5,952 nucleotides of DNA, taken from NCBI GenBank assembly GCA_902492855.1, contig CABUMU010000111.1, positions 1-5,952 on the forward strand, read 5' to 3'. The position numbers were made by a program, and so were the translations under genes. The notes under the pieces were generated by a model, which made no database searches, had not been told where the DNA came from, and saw only the letters and a list, made by a program, of their open reading frames with translations. Positions within the stretch are counted from its first letter, which is position 1. Each line of letters starts with the position of its first letter. Below, piece by piece: positions 1 through 5,203 of the stretch. This DNA comes from an uncultured Collinsella sp. (GTDB taxonomy: Bacteria > Actinomycetota > Coriobacteriia > Coriobacteriales > Coriobacteriaceae).

Positions 1-4
1 CCGC

Positions 5-33
5 AAAAAACCGTGCTAAAAACTAGCAGACGG
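5..33 (-). terminator. Intrinsic terminator of adhE, overlapping its stop codon
   Basis: Read on the minus strand, CCGT (33-30), a 2-nt CT bulge, GCTA (27-24), loop GTTTT (23-19), then TAGC (18-15) and ACGG (14-11) form an 8-bp stem. Six T residues follow (10-5). The stop codon TAG (25-23) sits at the top of the stem, and the last sense codons form its 5' side. Terminating ribosomes could therefore interfere with hairpin formation. The stem and T-tract are seen directly; function as a terminator is inferred. Confidence 0.75.
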
Positions 34-2656
34 CGTAGTCCTGGGGCTCGCGGCCGTAGTAGGCGTCCAGGTAGAGCTCCTTGATCTCGCTCATGAGCGG
101 GTAGCGCGGGTTAGCGCCGGTGCACTGGTCGTTGAATGCCTGCTCGGTCATCTCGTCGAGGGTGTCGAGGAAGTACTGCTCGTCAACACCGTAGTCGGCG
201 ATGGTCTTCTTGACACCGATGAAGTCCTTGAGCTCCTCGAGCTTCGTGATGAAGTTCTCGAAGACCTCCTTGTCGTCCTTGCCCTCGATGCCGCAGTACT
301 TGGCCATCTCGGCGTAGTTGTGCAGCGCGTTGGGGTAAGGATACTGGGAGAAGGTACCCATCTTGACGGGAGCCTCGGCGGCGTTGTAGCGCATGACGCG
401 GGTCAGGATGACGGCGTTGGCGATGCCGTGGGGCAGGTGATGGAAAGCGCCGAGCTTGTGAGCCATGGAGTGGTTGAGGCCCAGGAAGGCGTTGGCGAAG
501 GCCATACCGGCCATGCAGGAGGCGTTGTGCATCTCCTCGCGGGCGTGCGGGTCCTTGGCGCCGTTCGTGAAGCTGGAGGGCAGGTTCTCAAAGACGAGCT
601 TGGCAGCGCGCTCGGAGAGGCCCTTGGTGTAGTCGGAAGCCATGATGGAGACGTAGGACTCGATGGCGTGGGTCATGACGTCGATGCCGGAGGCAGCGGT
701 CAGGCCGCGCGGGGCGGTCATGCAGTTGTCGGCGTCGACGATAGCCATGTTGGGGAGCAGCGCGTAGTCGGCGAGCGGCCACTTGATGCCGGTCTCCTTG
801 TCGGTGATGATGGCGAACGGCGTGCACTCGGAGCCGGTACCCGAGGAGGTCGGGACGGCGACGAAGTAGGCCTTCTTGCCCATCTCGGGGAAGGTGAAGA
901 TACGCTTGCGGATGTCCATGAAGTCCATGGCCATGTCCTCAAACTTGCACTCGGGGTGCTCATACATCATCCACATGATCTTGCCGGCGTCCATAGCGGA
1001 GCCACCGCCGACGGCGATGATGACGTCCGGCTCAAAGAGAGCCATCTGCTTGGCGCCGCGACGTGCGCACTGCAGCGACGGATCGGGCTCGACGTCGTAG
1101 AAGCAGTCGTGGGCGATGCCCATCTCGTCGAGCTTGGCCTCGATGGCGCGGGTGTTGCCATTCTTGAAGAGGAACTGGTCGGTAACGATGAAGGCGCGCT
1201 TCTTGCCCATGACGTTGCCCAGCTCGTCGAGGGCGACGGGCGTGGAACCCTTCTTGAAGTAGACCTTCTCGGGAGCGCGGAACCACAGCATGTTCTCACG
1301 GCGCTCGGCCACAGTCTTAACGTTGATCAAGTGCTTCACCCCAACGTTCTCGGAGACGGAGTTGCCGCCCCAGGAGCCGCAGCCCAGGGTCAGAGACGGC
1401 TTCATGCCAAAGTTGTACAGGTCACCGATGCCACCGTGCGAGGACGGGGTGTTGATGACGATGCGGCAGGCCTTCATGACGTGCTCGAACAGGCTGATCT
1501 TCTCGGCCTGGGCGGGGTGCACGTACAGAGAGGCGGTGTGGCCCGGGCCACCGGCGAGCACCAGGTGCTCGGCCTTGTCGACGGCCTCCTGGAAGTCCTT
1601 GGCGTGGTACATGGCCAGGACCGGGGAGAGCTTCTCGTGGGAGAACTCCTCCTTGGCGGGGTCGGTGGAGGTGACCTCGGCGATCAGGATCTTAGTCTTG
1701 GCGGGAATCTCGATGCCGGCGAGCTCGGCGATCTTGGCGGCAGCCATGCCGGGGATGCGGTGATCGAGGGCGCCGTTCTTGAACATGGCGGCACGCAGGG
1801 CCTCCATCTCGGCACCCTGCTTGACGAAGTAGCAGCCGCGCTTCTGGAACTCGGCCTTGACCTGGTCGTAGATGGTGTCGATGACGGTCACGGACTGCTC
1901 GGAAGCGCAGATCATGCCGTTGTCGAAGGTCTTGGAGTGGATGATGGAGTTGACGGCGGTGTCGTCGATGACGACCGGGGTGTTACCGGCGCCAACGCCC
2001 AGGGCGGGCTTGCCCGAGGAGTAGGCGGCCTTGACCATGCCCGGGCCACCGGTGGCGAGGATGATGTCGACGTCGCGCATGACCATGTTGGTCAGCTCGA
2101 TGGAGGGGACATCGACCCAGCCGATGATGCCCTCGGGGGCGCCGGCCTTGACGGCGGCGTCAAGCACGAGCTTGGCGGCGGCGATGGTGCACTTGGCGGC
2201 AGCCGGGTGCGGGGAGATGATGATGGCGTTGCGGGTCTTCAGGCTGATCAGCGTCTTGAAGATTGCGGTGGAGGTGGGGTTGGTCGTCGGGATGACGGCG
2301 CCCACGATGCCGATGGGCTCGGCGATCTTGGTGATGCCGTAAGCCTCGTCGCGCTCCAGGACACCACAGGTCTTGGTGTTCTTGTAAGCGTTGTAGATGT
2401 ACTCTGCGGCGTAGTGGTTCTTGATGACCTTGTCCTCAAGAACGCCGCGGCCGGTCTCCTCGATGGCCATTTTCGCCAACGGGATACGAGCCTTGTTGGC
2501 GGCCATGGCGGCCTCATAGAAGATCTTGTCGACCTGCTCCTGCGTGTACGTAGCAAAAAGCGCCTGGGCCTCTCGCATCTGAGCGAGCTTGGCCTCAAGC
2601 GCCTCTACGTTGTCCACAATTGCGGGAGTAGTGTTTTCCGGTGACTTTTTCACCAT
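23..2656 (-). CDS. adhE: Bifunctional acetaldehyde-CoA/alcohol dehydrogenase AdhE
   Basis: AdhE reduces acetyl-CoA to acetaldehyde and then to ethanol in the cytoplasm, using two NADH and regenerating NAD+ in fermentation. Its 877 residues match the usual length of about 870-890. The N-terminal aldehyde dehydrogenase domain (about 10-450) has GAGNTP near 222-227 and the catalytic cysteine C250 in FDNGMICASEQS. After a linker (about 450-465), the iron-dependent alcohol dehydrogenase domain shows the nucleotide-binding GGGS (550-553) and a candidate metal set D659, H663, H729 and H743. These lie in the same spacing as the E. coli AdhE ligands. The ATG at 2656 is preceded by AAGGAGA (minus strand, 2668-2662) at good distance. 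No frameshift or missing catalytic residue is visible. The gene appears monocistronic, with its own promoter and a terminator over the stop. AdhE proteins of this family form helical filaments (spirosomes); that is family knowledge and not visible here. Confidence 0.98.
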   Translation of the reverse strand: MVKKSPENTTPAIVDNVEALEAKLAQMREAQALFATYTQEQVDKIFYEAAMAANKARIPLAKMAIEETGRGVLEDKVIKNHYAAEYIYNAYKNTKTCGVLERDEAYGITKIAEPIGIVGAVIPTTNPTSTAIFKTLISLKTRNAIIISPHPAAAKCTIAAAKLVLDAAVKAGAPEGIIGWVDVPSIELTNMVMRDVDIILATGGPGMVKAAYSSGKPALGVGAGNTPVVIDDTAVNSIIHSKTFDNGMICASEQSVTVIDTIYDQVKAEFQKRGCYFVKQGAEMEALRAAMFKNGALDHRIPGMAAAKIAELAGIEIPAKTKILIAEVTSTDPAKEEFSHEKLSPVLAMYHAKDFQEAVDKAEHLVLAGGPGHTASLYVHPAQAEKISLFEHVMKACRIVINTPSSHGGIGDLYNFGMKPSLTLGCGSWGGNSVSENVGVKHLINVKTVAERRENMLWFRAPEKVYFKKGSTPVALDELGNVMGKKRAFIVTDQFLFKNGNTRAIEAKLDEMGIAHDCFYDVEPDPSLQCARRGAKQMALFEPDVIIAVGGGSAMDAGKIMWMMYEHPECKFEDMAMDFMDIRKRIFTFPEMGKKAYFVAVPTSSGTGSECTPFAIITDKETGIKWPLADYALLPNMAIVDADNCMTAPRGLTAASGIDVMTHAIESYVSIMASDYTKGLSERAAKLVFENLPSSFTNGAKDPHAREEMHNASCMAGMAFANAFLGLNHSMAHKLGAFHHLPHGIANAVILTRVMRYNAAEAPVKMGTFSQYPYPNALHNYAEMAKYCGIEGKDDKEVFENFITKLEELKDFIGVKKTIADYGVDEQYFLDTLDEMTEQAFNDQCTGANPRYPLMSEIKELYLDAYYGREPQDYAVC

Positions 2657-2696
2657 TTGTGTCTCCTTGCGATCGGAGATTTACCCTACGCCTTGC

Positions 2697-2725
2697 ATGA
2701 TAGCAAGAAATTATTCGGCGAACGG
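2697..2725 (-). promoter_or_regulatory. Candidate adhE promoter (extended -10)
   Basis: On the minus strand TGC-TATCAT (2705-2697) is an extended -10 element. It lies about 40 nt upstream of the adhE start codon, so transcription would begin near 2690 and give a leader of about 34 nt. The -35 position at 17-bp spacing (2725-2720, CCGTTC) is a poor match, as is common with extended -10 promoters. No clear Rex operator was seen by eye. Confidence 0.45.
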
Positions 2726-2746
2726 TAAGATTCCCGTAAAAGGTAC

Positions 2747-2782
2747 ACTAAAACGCTTCAATAAACTGAAACGCTTTAACTA
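2747..2782. repeat. Two tandem 18-bp repeats upstream of adhE, possible regulator sites
   Basis: The units at 2747-2764 and 2765-2782 match at 14 of 18 positions and share the core AAACGCTT, at 2751-2758 and 2769-2776. On the minus strand the cores read AAGCGTTT, and one copy reads TTAAAGCGTTTCA, which resembles LacI/GalR-family or catabolite-response operators. The units lie about 60-90 bp upstream of the presumed adhE transcription start. The repeat is seen directly; regulator binding is inferred. Confidence 0.45.
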
Positions 2783-2807
2783 AAACTATCTGCCTGCTGC
2801 ATCGCCC

Positions 2808-2860
2808 CACTCATTGGGGACAGACTTACATGAGTGCTTTCACTCATTGGGGACAGACAT
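2808..2860. repeat. Left REP-like arm of the RAYT unit
   Basis: CACTCATTGGGGACAGAC occurs at 2808-2825 and again, identical, at 2841-2858, a 33-bp period. The linker and second copy create a perfect 7-bp hairpin, ATGAGTG (2830-2836), loop CTTT, CACTCAT (2841-2847). The 51-nt arm is the reverse complement of 3809-3859 except at three positions. The match continues two more bases inward (AT, 2859-2860). Confidence 0.9.
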
Positions 2861-2881
2861 CGATTTGCCATTTTGCCGTTC

Positions 2882-2920
2882 TTGACCTATTTTTGCCGCT
2901 CATTGGATATAAATAGGTCA
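2882..2920 (+). promoter_or_regulatory. Candidate RAYT promoter inside a 10-bp palindrome
   Basis: TGACCTATTT (2883-2892) and AAATAGGTCA (2911-2920) are perfect inverted repeats with an 18-nt loop. TTGACC (2882-2887) could be a -35 element and TATAAA (2908-2913) a -10, though their 20-bp spacing is long. The loop contains CTCATTGG (2899-2906), the same octamer found in the arms. The palindrome could be an operator or a single-strand hairpin recognised by the transposase. The repeats are seen; the roles are inferred. Confidence 0.4.
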
Positions 2921-2943
2921 CAGGCTCAGCATTTCGCGTTCCT

Positions 2944-2987
2944 TCTCTCCTTTTAGGTGTTGCCTGTTCAGTTTTTGAAAGGAGAGA
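2944..2987 (+). promoter_or_regulatory. RNA stem sequestering the RAYT ribosome binding site
   Basis: TCTCTCCTTT (2944-2953) is perfectly complementary to AAAGGAGAGA (2978-2987), giving a 10-bp stem with a 24-nt loop that can be extended by wobble pairs. The 3' arm is the Shine-Dalgarno sequence of the transposase gene, and the ATG begins at 2990, two bases past the stem. Translation should be weak unless the stem is opened. A comparable stem-loop hiding the RBS is known for IS200 tnpA. Confidence 0.65.
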
Positions 2988-2989
2988 TT

Positions 2990-3766
2990 ATGCCCCGATG
3001 CGCCCGCGCCGTTTCGCTCACCGGCTATTACCACGTCTTTGACCGTGGTAACTCTAAACAGATTATTTTTGAAGATGACTCCGACCGCTATCGTTTCCTA
3101 TCGGATATCTCGGACAGGTTTGCGCGCCATGAAGTGGCGGTTTTGGCTTGGTGCCTTATGGACAACCACTTTCATTTGATGGTTGATGATCCGTTCGACA
3201 ATCTTTCAAAGGCGATGCAGTGCGCATTGACGGCATATGCTAAGTATTTCAATGGGAAAACGGGGAGAACGGGGCATTTGTTTGACAATCGCTATTCGCG
3301 GGTCGCGGTCGAGTCGGACACACAGGCGGTGCAGCTACTCGATTATATCCATCTCAATCCTGTGAAGGGTGCAATTAACTCACTCGAAGCATACCGCTGG
3401 TCAAGCTACAAGGCATATCAGCTGGGCTATGATCCCTTTGACATCTGTGATGCGGCCCCTATGCTCGATATTGTCGGAGGCTCCCGTTGCTATTGCAAGC
3501 ATCTCGAGAAAGTTGCCGGGCGCATCTGGTCAGTAGAGGTTCTTCCACGCCGGCGGATCCCCGATGAGGAGGCCCTTTCCGTTGCGCACGAAGTCCTGCC
3601 GAGCATAGATCCTGCGCTGCTCAAGGCCCTGCCGCGACTCGAGCGTGATGCGTGTCTGCTGAGGCTCAGGCGGGCACATCTCACGGTCAAGCAAATTGCC
3701 CGTATCACCGGTATCGGCGCTACAAGCGTGACCAAGGCCACTGCAGGCTGGAAGGAGGCTGCGTGA
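2990..3766 (+). CDS. REP-associated tyrosine transposase (Y1_Tnp, HUH family)
   Basis: The protein is 258 residues and resembles RAYT single-strand DNA transposases of the IS200-like Y1 family, which cut and join at REP hairpins through a tyrosine-DNA intermediate. The N-terminal GYYHVFDRGN (12-21) is typical of RAYTs. The metal-binding HUH motif is H60-F61-H62 in MDNHFHLMV. The catalytic tyrosine is probably in TAYAKYFN (81-88; Y83 or Y86, not resolved by eye). GRTGHLFDNRY (92-102), YIHLNPV (119-125) and RWSSY (136-140) are further family signatures. Residues 231-251 (LTVKQIARITGIGATSVTKAT, with a glycine turn) look like a C-terminal helix-turn-helix that may help bind arm DNA. I chose the ATG at 2990 because AAAGGAG lies just upstream; the in-frame GTG at 2957 has no RBS and would put the RBS inside the coding region. 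All recognised motifs are intact, so the enzyme may be active. No terminator of its own is seen. Confidence 0.9.
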   Translation: MPRCARAVSLTGYYHVFDRGNSKQIIFEDDSDRYRFLSDISDRFARHEVAVLAWCLMDNHFHLMVDDPFDNLSKAMQCALTAYAKYFNGKTGRTGHLFDNRYSRVAVESDTQAVQLLDYIHLNPVKGAINSLEAYRWSSYKAYQLGYDPFDICDAAPMLDIVGGSRCYCKHLEKVAGRIWSVEVLPRRRIPDEEALSVAHEVLPSIDPALLKALPRLERDACLLRLRRAHLTVKQIARITGIGATSVTKATAGWKEAA

Positions 3767-3806
3767 GGCTGGGCAGGACCTGATCATGGCGCCGCATGTG
3801 TACGTC

Positions 3807-3859
3807 ATGTCTGTCCCCAATGCGTGAAAGCACTCATCTAAGTCTGTCCCCAATGAGCG
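3807..3859. repeat. Right REP-like arm of the RAYT unit
   Basis: GTCTGTCCCCAATGCGTG (3809-3826) and GTCTGTCCCCAATGAGCG (3842-3859) are the inverted counterparts of the left-arm 18-mers, each with one mismatch. They keep the same 33-bp period. The 15-nt linker (3827-3841) matches the left linker at 14 of 15 positions. The internal hairpin ATGCGTG/CACTCAT (3820-3837) has one mismatch that the left arm lacks. A further CCAATGAG lies just outside, at 3861-3868. Confidence 0.9.
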
Positions 3860-3871
3860 CCCAATGAGCAC

Positions 3872-3901
3872 AAAAAAGCGACCCTCCGTAGGGGAGGGCG
3901 C
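3872..3901 (-). terminator. Intrinsic terminator of rpmB
   Basis: On the minus strand GCG CCCTCC (3901-3893), loop CCTAC, GGAGGG (3887-3882), a bulged T and CGC (3880-3878) form a strong 9-bp GC-rich stem. Six T residues follow (3877-3872). It lies 72 nt past the rpmB stop. The plus-strand side has only a short T run, so it does not look bidirectional. Confidence 0.9.
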
Positions 3902-3973
3902 CTTTGGTAAGTTCTATATGAACGCGAGGTCTTTGACCCGGAGAGTCCGAGGTACTTGTTGGTAAGACCTTAT

Positions 3974-4162
3974 TTAGGAGCGCGCAACCTTGCCAGACTT
4001 GAGGCAGGTGGAGCATACGTTCATCTTACGACGGTGACCATCGACGACGACGTAGACGCGCTGGATGTTGGGGCGGAACTTACGGTTGGTGACGCGGTGA
4101 GAGTGGCTGATGGAGCGACCGGCAACGGGGTGCTTACCGCAAACTTCGCAAACTTTGGACAT
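3974..4162 (-). CDS. rpmB: 50S ribosomal protein L28, zinc-ribbon (Cys4) form
   Basis: This 62-residue protein is L28 of the large ribosomal subunit. The sequence shows the usual MSKVCEVCGK start, the basic RSISHSHRVTNRKFRPNIQ segment (16-34) and the C-terminal VCSTCLKSGKV. Cysteines C5, C8, C50 and C53 form two CxxC pairs, marking the zinc-binding version of L28; many bacteria also carry or use cysteine-free versions. The ATG at 4162 is preceded by a near-ideal AAGGAGGG (minus strand, 4176-4169), 7 nt away. An upstream in-frame start at 4210 lacks this support and would add 16 non-L28 residues. The gene is alone in its transcript, with a promoter near 4217 and a terminator at 3872-3901. It diverges from the pyr operon. 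Zinc-dependent paralogue switching (Zur) is known for such genes, but I see no convincing Zur box. Confidence 0.96.
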   Translation of the reverse strand: MSKVCEVCGKHPVAGRSISHSHRVTNRKFRPNIQRVYVVVDGHRRKMNVCSTCLKSGKVARS

Positions 4163-4216
4163 AACTGACCCTCCTTGGGCGACAAACGAACATGTCGCGT
4201 TAACAAACAAGCCTGA

Positions 4217-4244
4217 ACTATAGCACAGAAGCAGCTCCCTGTGC
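4217..4244 (-). promoter_or_regulatory. rpmB promoter with an overlapping inverted repeat
   Basis: On the minus strand TGC-TATAGT (4225-4217) is an extended -10 element about 55 nt upstream of the rpmB ATG. Directly upstream, GCACAG (4244-4239) and CTGTGC (4228-4223) form a perfect 6-bp inverted repeat with a 10-bp spacer. It spans the -35 to -10 interval and touches the -10. The promoter match is good. The repeat could be an operator, but the factor is unknown. Confidence 0.55.
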
Positions 4245-4430
4245 GTAATCTACACAGAGATATTCCTCTTTTGGCGATAGTGCTCACGCCACGGCCCTGG
4301 ACGTAGATCCGATTTGCGTGCAGCAGAGGGGATTATGCCAGCTCGTGCGTGCGTTTTCAAGCTCGTCCCACAAATATATATAGGTTTATTGAGCATTGGG
4401 CTCCGTTTACGGATTGCTCTGTATTTATGC
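4245..4430. other. Intergenic stretch between the rpmB promoter and the pyr promoter
   Basis: No open frame with a ribosome binding site and no tRNA or recognisable RNA gene was found here. It includes an AT-rich run (4371-4390). TTTTCA (4354-4359) followed after 17 bp by TATATA (4377-4382) could be a weak plus-strand promoter reading toward pyrR. GAGC-ATTGG-GCTC (4391-4403) is a short inverted repeat of doubtful meaning. Confidence 0.4.
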
Positions 4431-4459
4431 TCGCAATTAAGCTCGAGGTTGGCTACACT
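4431..4459 (+). promoter_or_regulatory. Candidate promoter of the pyr operon
   Basis: TACACT (4454-4459) is a plausible -10, and TCGCAA (4431-4436) is a weak -35 at 17-bp spacing. Initiation would be near 4466, three bases before the first stem of the attenuator. That position supports this choice over the AT-rich candidate at 4354-4382. Confidence 0.45.
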
Positions 4460-4468
4460 ATTCCTTGA

Positions 4469-4540
4469 CCATTAAAGGGGTACGAGATACCCACATGGAA
4501 TTACATAGCTGCCATGCGAGCAGCCCTTCCTGTGGGTGTC
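4469..4540 (+). promoter_or_regulatory. pyr leader: anti-antiterminator and antiterminator
   Basis: Two exclusive folds are visible. The 5' hairpin has lower stem CCAT/ATGG (4469-4472 with 4495-4498), an asymmetric internal loop TAAAG/AC, upper stem GGGTA/TACCC (4478-4482 with 4488-4492) and loop CGAGA. The competing antiterminator pairs GATACCCACA (4486-4495) with TGTGGGTGTC (4531-4540), and GGAA (4497-4500) with TTCC (4527-4530). That makes 14 pairs around one bulged U (4496), enclosing a GCTGC/GCAGC hairpin (4508-4524). It takes up the 5' side of the terminator that follows. In PyrR attenuation, PyrR with UMP stabilises the 5' hairpin and so allows termination. The known PyrR-loop consensus (UCCNGNGAGG) is not clearly present, so PyrR as the ligand is inferred from the gene context. 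Confidence 0.75.
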
Positions 4541-4602
4541 TGGTCCGCTTTAAGCGGTCGGGCATCTATTTTTTTGACTGTGTCAGCAGTCAAGACATGT
4601 GA
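4495..4602 (+). CDS. Possible pyr leader peptide, 35 codons
   Basis: An ATG at 4495 opens a frame of 35 codons (begins MELHSCHASS, ends DCVSSQDM) with TGA at 4600-4602, 12 nt before pyrR. It runs through the antiterminator 3' arm, the complete terminator hairpin and its T-tract, where it reads Tyr-Phe-Phe. Translation would prevent the terminator from forming, as for the pyrL leader peptide of E. coli pyrBI. Against it, the ATG has no strong ribosome binding site (only GAG at 4484-4486, 8 nt away, or AAAGGGG 14 nt away), and an open frame this short can occur by chance. Confidence 0.25.
   Translation: MELHSCHASSPSCGCLVRFKRSGIYFFDCVSSQDM
4535..4575 (+). terminator. Attenuator terminator upstream of pyrR
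   Basis: GGTGTC (4535-4540) pairs with GGCATC (4561-4566) using two G-U pairs. CCGCTT (4545-4550) pairs with AAGCGG (4552-4557), leaving a small internal loop. The final run of seven T residues (4569-4575) completes an intrinsic terminator 39 nt before the pyrR start. Its 5' arm is shared with the antiterminator, which is the hallmark of an attenuator. Confidence 0.85.
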
Positions 4603-4614
4603 GGAAGGAGATCG

Positions 4615-5199
4615 ATGGGCACGACTTCCCCCAAGGCGGTCATCATGGACGAGACCGCCGTCAATCGAGCGATGACCCGCATCGCGCACGAGATTCTCGA
4701 GCGCAACGAGGGCTGTGAAGACCTCGCTCTGGTCGGCATCGTCACGCGCGGCGACCTTCTGGCAAAGAAGCTCGCCGAGGAGATCAAGGAGATCGAGGGC
4801 GTCGACGTTCCGCTCGGCAGCCTCGACATCAGCTTCTACCGCGATGACTACGCTACCAATTTCGCTCCCGCGATCCACGCCACCAACATTCCCTTCAGCG
4901 TCGATGGCAAACGCGTCGTTTTGGTGGACGACATCCTGTACACGGGTCGTACCATCCGCGCCGCTCTAGACGCCGTCATGGACCTGGGCCGTCCGAGCCG
5001 CATCGAGCTGGCAGTTCTCGTTGACCGCGGTCACCGCGAGCTCCCCATCTCGCCGGACTTTGTCGGCAAGAACGTTCCCTCGTCGCATGAGGAGAACGTG
5101 CACCTATATATGAAGGAAGTCGACGGCCACACCGCCGTCGAGATTAACGACGTCGCGCCGGGTTCCCACGTGGGCTCCGCGCCGCTGGGAGGTGAGTAG
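4615..5199 (+). CDS. pyrR: PyrR: pyrimidine operon attenuator / uracil phosphoribosyltransferase
   Basis: PyrR binds UMP or UTP and leader RNA of pyr operons to repress them; many members also convert uracil and PRPP to UMP. The 194-residue protein begins KAVIMDETAVNRAMTRIAHE (7-26), typical of the family. It has GIVTRGDLLA (41-50), DISFYRDD (71-78), the PRPP-binding loop VVLVDDILYTGRT (101-113, with paired D105 and D106) and VDRGHRELPISPDFVGKNVP (136-155). The tail after about 180 (APGSHVGSAPLGGE) is slightly longer than common PyrR, and its last codons contain the pyrB ribosome binding site. The ATG at 4615 follows AAGGAG (4605-4610) at a short 4-nt spacing. The gene lies directly after the attenuator terminator, so PyrR probably controls its own operon. 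It is followed by pyrB after 4 nt, which suggests translational coupling. Confidence 0.96.
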   Translation: MGTTSPKAVIMDETAVNRAMTRIAHEILERNEGCEDLALVGIVTRGDLLAKKLAEEIKEIEGVDVPLGSLDISFYRDDYATNFAPAIHATNIPFSVDGKRVVLVDDILYTGRTIRAALDAVMDLGRPSRIELAVLVDRGHRELPISPDFVGKNVPSSHEENVHLYMKEVDGHTAVEINDVAPGSHVGSAPLGGE

Positions 5200-5203
5200 T
5201 ACC

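Larger units (their letters stand above)
2808..3859 (+). mobile_element. RAYT unit: Y1 transposase gene between inverted REP-like arms
   Basis: A single transposase gene is bracketed by two 51-nt arms in inverted orientation (2808-2858 and 3809-3859). Both arms share the same internal order: 18-mer, 15-nt linker, 18-mer. The gene is intact with its catalytic HxH motif. Its base composition looks less GC-rich than adhE and pyrB, which fits acquisition. RAYT genes are typically flanked by inverted REP palindromes, and this layout fits that pattern. Classical IS200/IS605 elements lack long terminal inverted repeats. The unit lies between the divergent side of adhE and the terminator of rpmB and breaks no gene. 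Exact ends are uncertain because no target duplication is expected for HUH enzymes. Confidence 0.75.

Noticed and set aside
320..2644. A 774-codon open frame on the plus strand opposite adhE
   Set aside because: It is antisense to a complete AdhE with all motifs. Its Gly/Val/Asp/Leu-rich low-complexity translation is what GC-biased third positions produce on the opposite strand.
2957..2989. Upstream GTG start for the transposase
   Set aside because: It lacks a ribosome binding site, and the extra residues would be encoded by the RBS of the ATG at 2990.
2808..3859. CRISPR array, because of four similar 18-mers
   Set aside because: There are only two repeats per side, the sides are inverted to each other, the linkers are nearly identical and not unique, and there are no cas genes.
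2803..3862. CGCCC on both outer sides of the RAYT unit as a target site duplication
   Set aside because: The copies sit at different offsets from the arms (about 2 nt), are only 5 bp in GC-rich DNA, and HUH transposases do not normally make target duplications.
4163..4210. A longer N-terminus for L28 starting at 4210
   Set aside because: The 16 added residues are foreign to L28, and the strong AAGGAGGG lies just before the ATG at 4162.
4465..4493. TTGACC at 4465 as the -35 of the pyr promoter
   Set aside because: The matching -10 at 17-bp spacing (TACCCA) is poor, and transcription would start downstream of the anti-antiterminator, destroying an otherwise coherent attenuator.
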